64,000 bases of DNA from Tribonema minus (taxonomy: Eukaryota > Sar > Xanthophyceae > Tribonematales > Tribonemataceae), in the NCBI GenBank assembly GCA_017506865.1, contig JAFCMP010000135.1, positions 620,001 through 684,000 of the forward strand. The letters run 5' to 3'. Positions 14,101-24,500 of this stretch are shown in pieces (positions within the stretch are counted from its first letter, which is position 1; each line of letters begins with the position of its first letter). The translations under genes were made by a program, and so were the position numbers. A model generated the notes under the pieces. The model was not told where the DNA came from and searched no databases. It saw only the letters and a list, made by a program, of their open reading frames with translations.

Positions 14101-16871
14101 GTTCAACTGCGCAGAACGTGCTGATGCGCATGCAGCGGACGTGTGGCAGCGGCACTACCGCACGCGACCAAAGATGTAAGGGTTCAGAAGGTCAAATGCG
14201 CGCTTCGGTCGTAGTGCCATAATCTCTGACTGATAGGCAGCACATGCATACACTCCTACTTCTCAGGTACTGGCAAAAGTGCACGTTCGTCGCAGTGTCA
14301 GAGCCTCTGGTCGACAGGCGGAGAATACGAATACACCCCTACTTCTTCCGAGTATATACTGGCAACAGCTCCGCGCGCTCACTTCTCCTTCAAGATGGTC
14401 CCCAAGCGCAGCTCGCTTCAAATACACACTGGCAAAAGTTCAGTGCTCACTTCAAGTATACACTGACAACTTCAAGTTCACACTGGCAAAAGTACCGTGC
14501 TCGCTTCTCCTTCAGGATGGTCCCCGATTGCAGCTCGCCTCAACTGCATACTTCGAAGTACTGGCGAAAGTTCAGTGCTCACTTCTCCTTCAGGATGGTC
14601 CCCAAACCGCAGCTCGCATCAACTACACGCTGGCAATACTTCGAAGGAGTTCATTCAGTGCTCACTTCTCCTTCAGAATGGTCCCCAAGCGCAGCTCGCC
14701 GCCAGCCTCCGCGATGGCCGCGATGAGGCGCTTGTGGTGCGCCTCGTTGCCGTCCTCCTTGCTTCGCGGCAGCAGTTCCACGCGCAGGCCGCCGTACTCG
14801 TTCGAGCCTGCCGCCGCCGCGCGCGCCGCCGCCTCCGCCACCGGCTCCATGATCCTGGCAGCGGAAACGCACGTGACAGCGCTCGGTGAATGTACTCCGA
14901 TAGCTAGTAGTGTACCACAAGTGGTACACAAATGCACGCAAATGTGGCAGTACTCGTTCGAGCCCGCCGCCGCCGCGCGCGCTGCCGCCTCCGCCAGCGG
15001 CTCCATGATCCTATGCATGCAGCAGCGCTGGGTGAGTGTGTGCAAAGAAGCTAGTAGCGAGCGGTGATACACCACCCGTAGTACGTCATGCACACAAATG
15101 CCGCCACCTCCGCCACCGGCTCCATGATCCTGGCGGCAGGGCAGCGACGCCAGCGAGTGTATTCCGAAAGCTAGTAGCGGTAGTGCATCACAAGTGGTAC
15201 GCAAATGCACACACATGCGGCACTGGTCCGTCGATGCAATCAGGTGCCGCCGCGCGCGCCGCCGCCTCCGCCACCGGCTCCATGATCCGGGCGGCGGCGG
15301 AGACGCTTGCGGCAGTGCTCGGTCAGAAGTGTGTTCAGAGAATAGCGAAGTTGCACTGTTCACAGCTCTGCAATTACATGCATGTCGCACCAGTGCGACA
15401 TCACCAGTCTCGCCATCCACAAACGGCGCCACAGCCGCGTTTGCCAACTCACGACATGACCCACGCGGGAGCAGCAGCACCACGGAGAGGCAGCGACTCA
15501 CTTGCACTTTCCCGAGCTGCTGAGCACAAAGAACGTGCCCGCCTTGGTGAGCATCATCACAGTGTCCGGCATCTCGTAGCCCGTCACGTGCAGCTGGAAG
15601 GCGACCGACTTCTTGTAGATGAGGTCCTGGTCCTGCTTGCCGTGCACAATGCAGATCACCGACGCGCCGCCCCACTGGGGGCCGGACGCGCCTGCGCACC
15701 GCAGCGGCAGCAGCGGCAGCAGCAGCAGCAGCGGCAGCAGCAGCGTCAGCAGCAGCGGTGCTCAGCAGCAGCATCAGCAGCAGCAGCGGTGCTCAGCAGC
15801 AGCAGCAGCAGCAGCGCTCAGCACTGGCATCTGCTGCTGCAACGCTCAGCAGCGGTGTCAGCGCTCGGCAGCCGCATCAGCGCTTAGCAGCGGCGTCAGC
15901 GCTCAGCAGCGGCATCACCGCTCAGCAGCAGCATCAGCGCTCAACAGCGGCATCAACGCTTAGCAGCGGCATCAACGCTTAGCAGCAGCATCAGTGCTCA
16001 GCAGTGGCACAATCAGCAGCCGCGTCACTCAGTAGCAACATCAATCTTTTGATTCGTTTCCATCAATGCTCAGCAGCGGCATCAACACTCAGCAGCAGCA
16101 CGAAATGCTCAGCGGCAACACCAAATGCTAAGCAGCAGCACTAGCTTCAGCATCCAAGTCACGTGCGAGTGCTCATGGGATCAGGATTTTGTACGACAAC
16201 AGATATGCGGTCCGTTTGTCTACATGAGATCTGGGTAGGCCTTTCAAGTGGGGGCTGCTGATAATCAGTACGCAGTGCGGCGTGTGCAAAGTCCGCAGTG
16301 AATGAGCCGTTTGGTTACTCCTCGAAATATAAATCAAGCCAGGCATTTAGTCTGATGATACTTAATACCCTCTAAGCCATTGTGATCCCAAAAATCTAAG
16401 GTGTGCAAGCTAGCTACAAGCACTGGTCTGGAAGGCAGCGCTTGCGGTCCAGTATAAAACTTGTCATTCTACACATTACATAAGATGGCAAAGTGCCAGT
16501 AAGCATGGAGGTCAGGTCATGAGGCAGCAGGGCTTGAATAAGAAGGACAGGCGTGGCCACGCTTGCAATAGTGGCCACCCACCAATGGTCTTTGAAAGTA
16601 ACTGAGCATCGAAGTGAATTCCCAATGACATAAATCGTGTTGCTCTTGATCTGCATATGATATCAGCACGCGCGTATGCTGGCCAGAACACGCAGCCTGC
16701 TGACGATTAGTGTAACATAGTCGACAATCAACGAGTTAAGCGATATCCTGTGTCAACAGCGACATCACCATGTCAGCATAATGCGTCGGAGAAATGCTTA
16801 CCTTTCATCCACTGAGAGTGGATGCGGCGCAGTCTGGAAAGCATGCGGCCTGCATCTATGTGAGCAGCCAT
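503..16871 (-). CDS. SPT16: SPT16, FACT histone chaperone large subunit (3' end beyond window)
   Basis: SPT16 pairs with SSRP1/Pob3 in FACT, which removes and restores H2A-H2B around RNA and DNA polymerases in the nucleus. Exons, 5' to 3' on the minus strand: 16871-16802, 15691-15502, 14854-14666, 13371-13218, 12069-11956, 10828-10547, 9158-8955, 7843-7766, 6763-6632, 5830-5759, 4746-4585, 3397-3174, 2587-2515, 1542-1429, 604-503. All phases close, giving 720 codons of a protein that is usually about 1,040 residues. The N-terminal lobe is in exons 1-4 (HSQWMKG; ALVDAW; VLAVKDAEEIELMRKAASL). The catalytically dead peptidase-like domain is in exons 5-8 (APIVQSGGAYDL; KSLGFALGLDFRE; GMVFSLNVGLADV). 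An acidic linker follows in exon 9. The middle domain is in exons 11-15 (YPKDTMPHQIKVDMDREVV; INGQPVPFSIHTIKNVVMPE; GALEAHTNGLRF). The acidic tail is off the window. The exon 9 donor must be GC (AAG|GCAAGT); the GT sites nearby break the frame. Introns hold degraded copies of exon edges. Confidence 0.95.
1303..1346 (-). repeat. Degraded copy of SPT16 exon 14 3' edge
   Basis: GCTGCTCACCTTCATGTCGG followed by TCATGCGGATGAGCTCGGCC repeats, with few changes, the donor and last 40 bases of exon 14 at 1423-1465. It lies downstream of the real exon in transcript direction and keeps the GTGAGC donor. Confidence 0.85.
2776..3087 (-). repeat. Two degraded copies of SPT16 exon 12 3' edge
   Basis: Copies at about 3037-3087 and 2776-2833 match the end of exon 12 (coding for GKEASRRMAKLVE) at 3174-3235. 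The nearer copy keeps the GTGCGC-type donor region. TTCAAC-rich sequence accompanies each copy, so the repeat unit includes the start of the intron. Confidence 0.85.
3521..3775 (-). repeat. Two degraded copies of SPT16 exon 12 5' edge
   Basis: About 3521-3590 and 3711-3775 repeat the first part of exon 12 (coding for KDTMPHQIKVDMDREVVLCP), the nearer copy almost exactly. Both lie upstream of the real exon in transcript direction. Confidence 0.85.
4133..4480 (-). repeat. Three degraded copies of SPT16 exon 11 3' edge
   Basis: Copies at about 4272-4310, 4447-4480 and 4133-4175 match the end of exon 11 and its GTATGT donor (4579-4624). The surroundings are C-rich with CATACCCCCC motifs that also repeat. 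The 396-codon plus-strand frame through this region is repeat-driven. Confidence 0.85.
5222..5662 (-). repeat. Four degraded copies of SPT16 exon 10
   Basis: Copies at about 5618-5662, 5484-5523, 5364-5412 and 5222-5273 repeat the exon at 5759-5808 that codes for ERRLRDRGNTAE, most with a GTGAGG-type donor. Spacing is about 120-140 bases, with TGTACTG-rich spacers. Only the copy at 5759 has an in-frame acceptor. Confidence 0.85.
6898..7342 (-). repeat. Three degraded copies of SPT16 exon 9 5' edge
   Basis: Copies begin near 6898, 7098 and 7283, about 190 bases apart, and match the start of exon 9 (coding for PAEFLTKGGKEW) at 6710-6763 with its CTGCAG acceptor. The unit also includes flanking intron sequence such as the CAATAGACGTA stretches. 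Confidence 0.9.
8285..8802 (-). repeat. Three degraded copies of SPT16 exon 7 3' edge
   Basis: Copies at about 8731-8802, 8513-8580 and 8285-8345 match the end of exon 7 (coding for GMVFSLNVGLADVPIPEE). Divergence rises with distance from the real exon at 8955. The two nearer copies keep the GTGAG donor. Confidence 0.9.
9180..9783 (-). repeat. Copies of SPT16 exon 7 5' edge interleaved with TTAGGG repeats
   Basis: Four copies of the exon 7 start (CTCGTACACGTCCTGC on the plus strand) occur at about 9285-9345, 9468-9505, 9565-9625 and 9752-9783. Between them lie telomere-like TAGGGTTAGGG stretches near 9181, 9351, 9502 and 9632. The telomere-like tract therefore seems to be part of the duplicated unit. 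Confidence 0.85.
10180..10460 (-). repeat. Two degraded copies of SPT16 exon 6 3' edge
   Basis: About 10381-10460 and 10180-10262 match the end of exon 6 (coding for LLQAHTRCGDALRGGVPLK) and its donor at 10541-10600. They share a downstream tail (GGGCATGCGTTTCACC and GGCATGCATTTCACC), so the unit includes intron. Confidence 0.85.
10840..11275 (-). repeat. GGC-rich copies of SPT16 exon 6 5' edge
   Basis: The motif ACCTTGAGCTTGATCTGC plus a (GGC)n tract is repeated near 10950, 11080 and 11230. It copies the exon 6 start (IKLKVES) and acceptor at 10810-10830. Each copy is followed by similar sequence (CAGCGCACCATC, GAATGCGTGAAACTG). The (GGC)n tracts vary in length. Confidence 0.85.
11473..11532. 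repeat. Three-copy 18-base tandem repeat
   Basis: GCGTGCGTTGCGCAGCCGC occurs three times head to tail in SPT16 intron 5, followed by a CGCG-rich run. It does not resemble the flanking exons. Confidence 0.85.
11836..11905 (-). repeat. Degraded copy of SPT16 exon 5 3' edge
   Basis: GGTACATACATACCTTGGAG and the following 50 bases match the end of exon 5 at 11944-12010 (coding for LSAQVEDVILNPSK) with its GTATGT donor. The GGGGTAGGTAT spacer is also repeated. Confidence 0.9.
12699..13117 (-). repeat. Degraded copies of SPT16 exon 4 3' edge
   Basis: Copies at about 13081-13117, 13003-13022, 12826-12862 and 12699-12745 match the end of exon 4 (AATCACCTTGCTCGACAGCG on the plus strand). The nearest copy is the best preserved and keeps the GTGATT donor. 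Confidence 0.8.
13555..13800 (-). repeat. Degraded copies of SPT16 exon 4 5' edge
   Basis: About 13555-13640 repeats ACGCATCCACGAGCGCGCC and the following intron bases (TACGTTTCCAAAGCCTGGT) found at the real exon 4 start (13346-13412). A weaker copy lies at about 13745-13800. Confidence 0.8.
14381..14610 (-). repeat. Degraded copies of SPT16 exon 3 3' edge
   Basis: TTCTCCTTCAGGATGGTCCC occurs at about 14581, 14507 and 14383, matching the end of exon 3 (LGTILKEK) and its donor at 14661-14690. Spacers carry repeated ACTGGCAAAAGT motifs. Confidence 0.9.
14950..15290 (-). repeat. Degraded copies of SPT16 exon 3 5' edge
   Basis: Three copies (about 14950-15015, 15095-15135, 15243-15290) of GCCTCCGCCACCGGCTCCAT plus GATCC match the exon 3 start (IMEPVAEAAARAAAAG) at 14805-14860. 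Together they form a false 370-codon minus-strand frame. Confidence 0.9.
15700..16135. repeat. CAG/GCN repeat and GCTCAGCAGCGGCATCA array
   Basis: SPT16 intron 1 contains a long CAG-type tract (15703-15830) that grades into about fifteen imperfect 15-21-base units of GCTCAGCAGCGGCATCA and CTTAGCAGCGGCATCAA type. This looks like simple-sequence expansion; no coding role is supported. Confidence 0.85.
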
Positions 16872-18481
16872 GGTGTCGCGGTCGCTATTGGCAGCCTCCG
16901 AGCCTGAGAGCTGGGATCCTGTTCCTTCACCAGCGACTGCTGCTGATGCTCTGTGCTGGAAGTAGAGATTGTTCCGTCGCAGTGGGAGCAAGTGTCACAC
17001 TCTCTGCTTGCGCAGCTCTCCGCCCCCCCTTGATGCGCACCGGCGCCAGTCTTTGCAGCACTGCACACAAAAAAGCACCGGATTTGAACAGCGGAATGGC
17101 GCCAACTACAACCCCACTTAGTGACCACATCCCTAGACCAGCCGTCACCAGCCGGCGCGCCATTCTCGCTGCCGCCCAACTGATCTTGCAGGGGGCTCGA
17201 CCTCTTACTGCTATGCCAGGCCATACACGTCGGCGCACAGCTGGACGTGCGGCGGCTGCGCGTATGCCATGATCTTGGTGACCTGAAGGCCAGAGCCGTT
17301 CACGTGTTGACTTTTTGGACACTCGAGTCCTTTGTGATACAATGGAAAGGCAATTTTTGTAGGCGATTGTAATCTGCAACTGCAAGCACGCCTTGATATT
17401 GAGGTGGTGCCATAAATGTCAGGCTGCAGGCCAATGACATGCATGCAAGAAAGCCACATCTGTGATGATACAAAGGTGCGGATCCGCTACTGCTATGCTT
17501 TGCGACCACAGAAGCGTGGCTGCCCGAATATCATGCCAGTGAATGATAACCCTATGAGATATCAAGCTAAGTAGCTGCCACAGCTGCAATGCATGGTGCC
17601 GCACAAGCAGACGCACCAACAGTGAAAAATGTCAACAACAAATCTGAACAGCACAATGTGGTCGTTGTTCATCTCAGTGCACACATCACCCGCAGCCACA
17701 CTGTGGCACTGCACTGTGGCACTGCACTGTGGATGCCTGCTCATGACACCATGATGATTTGCTGCCCGACATGACCAACATGCAGACTGGCCTTGAGTGC
17801 ATGTGGCATTGTAAGCCGGTTACGTGGCCTATTGGCATCGCTTGTTTTACTGCCTCTCGTTCTGGCATCGCTGCTAACGATTGCTGTAGCACACTTGCTG
17901 CTATGCGGTGGCAGTCGCGCACCGCATACTGTCACTCTGCAAGCCACCCTTCCACTTCATGTGCCGCAAATCGCAGTGTACAACACTCATTAGTCGCCAA
18001 ACGCTTGCCTCGCTACAGTTGCCCCTGCCGCAATTGTGGTCAATCAAGCATCATACACACCTGTGAGAGCAGCTACATACGTACTGTCTGACACAGCCGG
18101 CCAGGTCAACCACCCTGATGCGTTGCCTCTTGAATGTGTACAAAGTCAACACTTCAATGACATACAAGATGTTTCTGCTTGGACAATTCGTAAGACATCT
18201 ATCTGCACTGCATCATCAAACATAAGCGTACATTGCTGCAAGTTGCCAGAGCCAGACACCGCTGCGCTTGCAAGAGGACATTGACTGCTGCACTTGCAAG
18301 CGGACACCGACGAGGGCATGCAGATTGTATCAAGCAAGGTACATGGTCAATATGCCTGCGTAGTACGCCTGTTTGTATTGGTGCAATGCCCATGAAGGCT
18401 TGTGTGCGTGGAGGACTGCCTGCACAAGCGAACAATGCTCTGTGACAGCACTGCGGCAAAAAGCTGCGCCCACGAGCTGTG
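16872..18481. other. Intergenic region between SPT16 start and ankyrin gene
   Basis: The SPT16 promoter should lie just above 16871 and the 3' end of the ankyrin-type gene just below 18482. I see no frame with recognisable protein features on either strand and no clear repeat array. Short frames here look like chance openings. Confidence 0.5.
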
Positions 18482-19615
18482 TCAGCGCGCCTCGGTGCCG
18501 CGCGCCTGCACAGCGCGCACCTCGCGCTGCAGCCGCGTGTACGCGGACCGGGTCTCGTCCCTGCAAGGGCAGCCATCCGCCAACGCCCACTCCACAGTCG
18601 ACACTACTCTGTCGGTGCGGTGATCGCCGATTGTGTACGCGGACCACCTCAAAAAAAGAAGGGGGTCCTCACCATTCCACCCGCGCGCCCGCAGCCACTG
18701 GAGGACGTCCAGATGCCCGTTGAGTGCGGCCGCTGAGCATGCGTATGGGTCCCAGGGGCGGCGTGTGGCGTGCAGCCACTCGAGCACGTGACTGTGGCCC
18801 GCGCCCGCAGCCGTAGAGTACGCGTCATATCGCGCAGGGCAGCCGTTCGCGTGGGCCCACTGCAGAAGCTGCAGATGGCCGTGTCTGACCGCGTGGTAGG
18901 ACGTCTCGCTGCTCCACGGACAGCCGTGGCTCCGTGCGTACTGGAGGATGTCGAGGTGGCCGCCTGCTGCGGCGCTGTTGCATGTCTCCTCGTCCCAGCC
19001 GCACCCAGCGCCGCGCGCCCACTGCAGCACCTCCAGGTGGCCGCCGGCTGCGGCGCTGCTGCACGTCTTCTCGTCCCAGCCGCATCCCGCATCGCGCGCC
19101 CACTGCAGCGCCTGCAGTTGCCCGCCGCGCGCCGCTGCGCTGCATGTCCTGGAGTTTAGCTCGCAGCCGTTGGCGTGAACCCACTGCAGCACCTCCAGGT
19201 GCCCGCTGCGCGCCGCTGCTGCGCTTGCATTAATGTCCCAGTTGAACCCGTTGGCGCGCGCCCACCGCAGCATCTCCAGATCGCCGCGTCTAGCAGCGTC
19301 CTCGCACAGATACACGTTGTGGGACGGGTCGATGCCCCCGCGCATGCGCTGCGCGTGCAGGTACTGCACCACTTCTAGAGGACTGCGCTGGGCGGCGCTA
19401 TACAGCAGCCCCAGGGTTTCCTTGCACCCGTTGGCAACCGCCCACTGTATGAGGGGCACTGATGTGATCATGGCGCCCGCAGCCGTTTCCTTCTGTGCCT
19501 GGGCCAGCCCCCTGCGCTGCATGGTACTGGCATACAGAGCGCGCCACGCAGTGCTCACGGATGACAGCTGGAGGTAGTGCCCAAGCGGCAGAAATTCGAA
19601 GACTTCCATCCACAT
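18482..19615 (-). CDS. F-box-like/ankyrin-type repeat protein, single exon
   Basis: 377 residues from the ATG at 19615. The frame opens further upstream, but that part starts at GTG and shows no protein-like pattern. The first 30 or so residues (MWMEVFEFLPLGHYLQLSSV) resemble an F-box. The rest is about ten degenerate repeats of 25-33 residues with the pattern AA..GHLEVLQWAR..GC.WD (for example SGHLEVLQWVHANGCELN and GGHLEVLQWARGAGCGWDEE). These are the ankyrin-like repeats common as large families in stramenopiles, haptophytes and giant viruses. They probably serve protein binding, perhaps substrate recognition for ubiquitin ligase if the F-box is real. Neighbouring repeats are very similar, implying recent internal duplication. 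It is the only intronless gene in the window, which fits a recently amplified or retroposed family member. No specific function can be assigned. Confidence 0.85.
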   Translation of the reverse strand: MWMEVFEFLPLGHYLQLSSVSTAWRALYASTMQRRGLAQAQKETAAGAMITSVPLIQWAVANGCKETLGLLYSAAQRSPLEVVQYLHAQRMRGGIDPSHNVYLCEDAARRGDLEMLRWARANGFNWDINASAAAARSGHLEVLQWVHANGCELNSRTCSAAARGGQLQALQWARDAGCGWDEKTCSSAAAGGHLEVLQWARGAGCGWDEETCNSAAAGGHLDILQYARSHGCPWSSETSYHAVRHGHLQLLQWAHANGCPARYDAYSTAAGAGHSHVLEWLHATRRPWDPYACSAAALNGHLDVLQWLRARGWNGEDPLLFLRWSAYTIGDHRTDRVVSTVEWALADGCPCRDETRSAYTRLQREVRAVQARGTEAR

Positions 19616-21524
19616 GTCTGAGGGCGTAAGCAAATGGAGGTGTTGGAAAGTTAACAACACGATATGCACCGCAAGAATGCCATGGTTCGAAGTGTCTGAC
19701 GGTGTCGTTTGCTGATTATATAGCAAATGAATGGTGCAACGAAAGCGAGATACGGTGTCTGCTATGTGACAAAATGCAGATGTCACAGCAGATGCGTGTA
19801 TTGTAATCTCCTCTTCCGCGCCACTCCATCACCACTATTACAAAATGAAAATGACAACACACTCTCACCACGTTGCTGTTGTCTCGCTTCCGCTTTGGCG
19901 TCACAAGAAGATGTGAGAGCCAGGACACGGGTCCTCTTCCTGGTGGTCACCATCTTTGCCAGCGATGCCTTTTTTTTATTTTATGGATCAAATCTTCACG
20001 TTTGAAGTCTCGTGTTTTTGACTTCAATAAAACCTTGAGCTCCGTGTACCAACGCTGTGTGCGCAGCGTTCGTGCCAGCAAAGCAGGCAGCGGCTGATGC
20101 TGTGAGGCATACAGCGAAAAGCGATGCTTGGCGTCAGGAGGCTCGCACTCCATGTGCGGAAGGAGGCTGCTAAAAGGGCTCGCAGTGGATCCTGTCCGAT
20201 GTATCAGCAGGTAAAGCTCATCTGCCCTGTGTGCCGATGCCGGTGTTTAGTTCGCCATTCAAGGCTGCATTGCTGGCAGCTCTGAAGGCGCCGGCCTTTC
20301 TCTAATACGTTTTGGGATAATATTCAAGTGTTCTCACATGAGAAATCCAGGCGTTCTTGCGTATCATGAACGTAGCAAGCGCATCTGAACTTTGAAACTT
20401 CAAATGTAAGGTATCACCATGAGCATGCCTTGCCACGTGCTCCGCCCAAGAACGTGTACGACATGCTCGTGTCTTCTCTCTGTGCCAAGTCGCAGCATTT
20501 GCAACGTCGCCAATACGCTCGCTTGCCAGAGCCTGCCGACAGAACCGTGACAGTCATAGCGTGGTCAGCGCAGCGTGTAATGCGATGTGCACGCCAGAGT
20601 CTGAAAATTGTGTGCCAAGGCTGTAGCAGCATATCAGCCACATCATGAGCCACAACTGTCGCTGTATACACTGCATGTGCCTGCCTACACCCCCCCTCCC
20701 CCAGTCAGCTACTGCTCTGCTCCGTGATTCCGATTTGAAGTAATGTCAACAATCACCTGGCCTAATGGCCTCACAATCCTTGTGTGCTGCAAGTGCTGGG
20801 TCCTGTTCAATGGCCGCACACATACAGGGCGCATGTGACAGCGAGGGTCTCGCATGCTATCTTCGCTGTGCAGCGTGCTGCTCATCAAATTGGCTCACTT
20901 TGTGGCTCGTCTCAGGATGGTCTTGGGCTCACTCGTAATGATATCAGCAGCATTGCTTGCCAAGGGGATTACTACTTCACCATTGCATTACGTAGGTTTA
21001 CAGGATTACTATTACCGGATTACTATTATTGCCACTGTAAGTTGCCTTTGACACTGCTCATCAGCCCAGAGTTTAGCTGCAGCTCCCCAATGCTGTGGAT
21101 GCACGCCATTCGATAAAATTTGTCTGCTATGCCTGGTGGCGCGTACGTTGGCTTCGATGCATCTCCCGTCTCAGGACGGCAGTTGGCCAACACAGACACA
21201 CATACGTTGAGTGGTACGCAATGCACCATACCGAGGTGTGTGACATGATGGAGCATGTGCCGTTCTATGTATGGCCAGCGCTCAAATGAACACTTTCAGC
21301 TCACATCCACTAGCGTCGCAAGCCGACTCAGCCTCAAGACTAGAGCACAGACTCTATTTGCACAGAGGCAGCGCAACAATGCCATCAACAGGAACTCAAG
21401 TGGTCACACAGTTGTACACGTAAGGCTGCTGCACTCTTGCAGCACGAGCCCACTGCATTTCACGTCTCGCGGAGCATACGTTTCACCTGCGCTACGCCAT
21501 GGTGCAGCGCGCACGCGACGCAGC
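19616..21524. other. Intergenic region between ankyrin gene and FtsZ
   Basis: The two flanking genes diverge, so promoters for both should lie at its ends. I recognise no coding sequence here. The composition is less GC-rich than the exons, and no repeat array stands out. Confidence 0.5.
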
Positions 21525-24500
21525 ATGTCAGCGCGCGCAGCACAGCTCACGCCGCTAGTCTCGCTGCTGCCGCTGCAGACGCGCTGCGCCTCTGCGCAGC
21601 CGGAACGAACGGCATCCAGCGCTCTGCCCGCACCGGATATCGCAGCAGCTGCAGGTAAGCTGTTGTGTGAGGACAACAAGCAGGCGCGATGCACAGATGG
21701 AGTGATGCAGTGATCCAGTTGACCAATGCGCTGCGAGCGCTTGAGGCAGCTCTGCGCGTGCCTGACAGCAGTGACCTTGCCGCGCTTCGTGAGGCGCACA
21801 GCGCGCGGCACGAGCGTCGTTTATCAGGCGCTTGGCCAAAGCTGAGGCCTCCGCCCCGGTTGCAAACAGCTTGGTGCGATGCACCGCAAGTCGGCAGGCG
21901 ACTGTGCTCGACGCCGTGAGTCGTGAACGAGTCTCGCCTCACACATGATGCAGGAAGCACACCTGTTCATACGGCGCGGGTCTAAAACAGCTTGTTTGCT
22001 GCCATCCAGGCCTCCTCGCCCGCCTCTGCGTAAGGCTCCATATACTCGCAGTGCCGTACAATGTGGATAATCATCAGCACGTCAAAGGCGATTCGTCCAC
22101 AATGCGCCTGCGTGAAGGCTCCCAGCGTGCTCCAGGACCTCGGGTGACGCGACGGCCGTGGAACACTTTCTACTTAGAGTCCAATGGCACACGTGCTTGT
22201 GCTCCGCAAGCTGAGCCGTGCGTCGCCGCAGTTGCGCGTCCTCTTGTATATGATGTGGAAATGCTCGTGCGCCAGCGCCTGTTGTCTGCGGTCCCGCCGC
22301 TGCCCGCACGTAGCGGTCGGGCTACACCCACGATGCCGCACTCGCTCAGCTGTGGACGATCGAGTCGCGACTGCCTGCTTGGCTAACTCGCCTTTGACAC
22401 GCAGCTGGAGTACGGTCTGTAGCCGTTTGTTGCCAAAATGATTTTAATTTTGAATACCTGAAGGGCAGTGCGCGACACGGTTCGGCACCAATGCTGTCGG
22501 AGAGCGCGATCGCGTGCGTCGCCCGCGCCGCGGACATCACCGCCAGTGGCACGCCTCCGCCCTTGGCGTGGGTGCTCATGCATGCTGCAGCGCTGGCGAA
22601 GCTTGGCTTGGACCTGATGCTGCGATGCGCTGCCCTCGCAACGCATGACGTGTACGCAAAAGGTCAAAGCTATACTAACCTGCGCCGGCGCGTTTGCAAC
22701 TTCAACTGCCGCAGTTGCGCCGCTCCTAGAGCCAGAGTTTGCTCACCCCGCGCCACCGAAGGCGTCGCCGGCGCCGGCGCGGCCGCCTCTCCAGGGTCAC
22801 ATCAACGAGTTCATGCCACGGATAGTGGTGGTGGGCGTTGGCGGAGGCGGCGGCAACGCGGTAAGTTATGCCTTAGGGCGGCTTTTACATGTCCTGCATT
22901 CGCAATCGGTATTGCGTGTTTTGAAGCGTCACAGCAGTTGGCGTGCGCACGCCCCTGGCGGCGCATCCATCTCATTTGACAGCAATGTGAAGCCATCATA
23001 CTGTGACGCCTGCACCTTGTCATCTCATCACTCTGCCCTGTCATACACCAGCACTACATCACGCAGCCGACTGTGTTGCCGCACAATTACTCCCACTAGT
23101 CAGTTCCACCATCACTTGCCTATGTAGGCGCATGGCTGCTGCCACCGTGTGCGCCGCCCAGTTTTTGTTTCTTTGCTTTGCCCGCCAGCCGCGTTAGACC
23201 AGCTTCACTGCTTCGTGGACGAAGTTGGGGTGAACAGTATTAGGGTTAGGGTTAGGGGTAGACTGCGCCCACAACGCTCAGTCTCGCGGCAGCTGCGCAA
23301 GGCGTGACGCGCGACGTGTGTGCAGCGAGTGCGGCCCAGAGCTTAGGGCTACTGTAGGGTTAGCGCTAGGATTGCATGCGGTGCCGCCCTGCTGCCCTTG
23401 CTCATTTCCCTGCGCTCCGTCGGGCTGCTTGCCAGCAGCGGCGATGAATGCGCACAATGCGACTTCCCCACTGCTCATGTGGAGATCACTTGCCCTGAAC
23501 CCCCCCCCCCCCCCCCCCCCCTAATAAAACACGCAATATACCGGGACCCTCAACTCACCTGCACAACCAAATGGTACTCCGCCCTTGCCCCCCCCTGCCC
23601 CTCCTTGCAGAGCATTGACGCCTTCTTGGGGTTAGGGTTAGGGTTAGGGTTAGGCAACGGCCGCTTGAACTTCTTGTCTCTCACTGTCCACCTTACACAC
23701 CCTATCCGCGCGCCCATGGCCGCACCCGTTTAAGTCGTTCTGAACACCCATTCAGCTCATTGCGGCTAGGCTTTCACAACGTCCGAACTTCAGCAAACGA
23801 TGCATGTCACGCTGCCAACATCCGTGTCTCTGAACGTCTACTTTTCACACTCCCTGGCCGCGAACGCAAGGCCGCACCCAACTCGACGAGCTGCCGCGTC
23901 TGCTGAAGTGACTCTATTGCATGTTGGGGTTGTGCCCCCCCCCCCCTCCCCCCCCCCGCGCGTGCAGGTCAACAACATGATCTCCCGTGAGCTGCAGGGC
24001 GTCGAGTTCCTGGTGTGCAACACGGACGCGCAGCACCTCTCCACGTGCCGCACGCCCAACAGGGTGCAGCTGGGCCGGTCCTCCGGGGAGGTCAGTGGCG
24101 TACACATGTTGACTGAGTTTGTGGCGCATGTATGTATATACTTCGAAGTACATGTAAATCTGTAGCATGGGCATCGGTGCTTAGTATGGCGGTGCCATAA
24201 CCCTAACTCTGACTTTCGACCTAGTTCAATCCTGTTGTAATATAAGATGTTCCAATGGATAGTGCATACCTCAGGGGCAGGGCTGAGTCTAGTTCTATGA
24301 GTGTCTCTGGCAAGTCCTGGCAAGTTATTGCAATTCTGGTATTCCCTGTGCAATTGAGTGATCCGCTGGCCTTTGTACTGGCCTTTGTACTGCGCCGACG
24401 ATCATGATCATGAATTATCATATGATCACATCACCTGTTCTTCCCGCCAGCTTGAGGCACTGCACATCGCCACATCTTCAGCAAACCTAACCCTGACCCC

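Noticed and set aside
14662-15774. A 370-codon minus-strand open frame through SPT16 exons 2-3 and the intron between
   Set aside because: Only its two ends match SPT16. The middle is repeated exon-edge copies, and the exon junction demands splicing with a GTGAGT donor and CAG acceptor.
15840-16135. CRISPR-like regular repeats
   Set aside because: Units are imperfect simple sequence (CAGCAGCGGCATCA) with no unique spacers, inside a eukaryotic intron.
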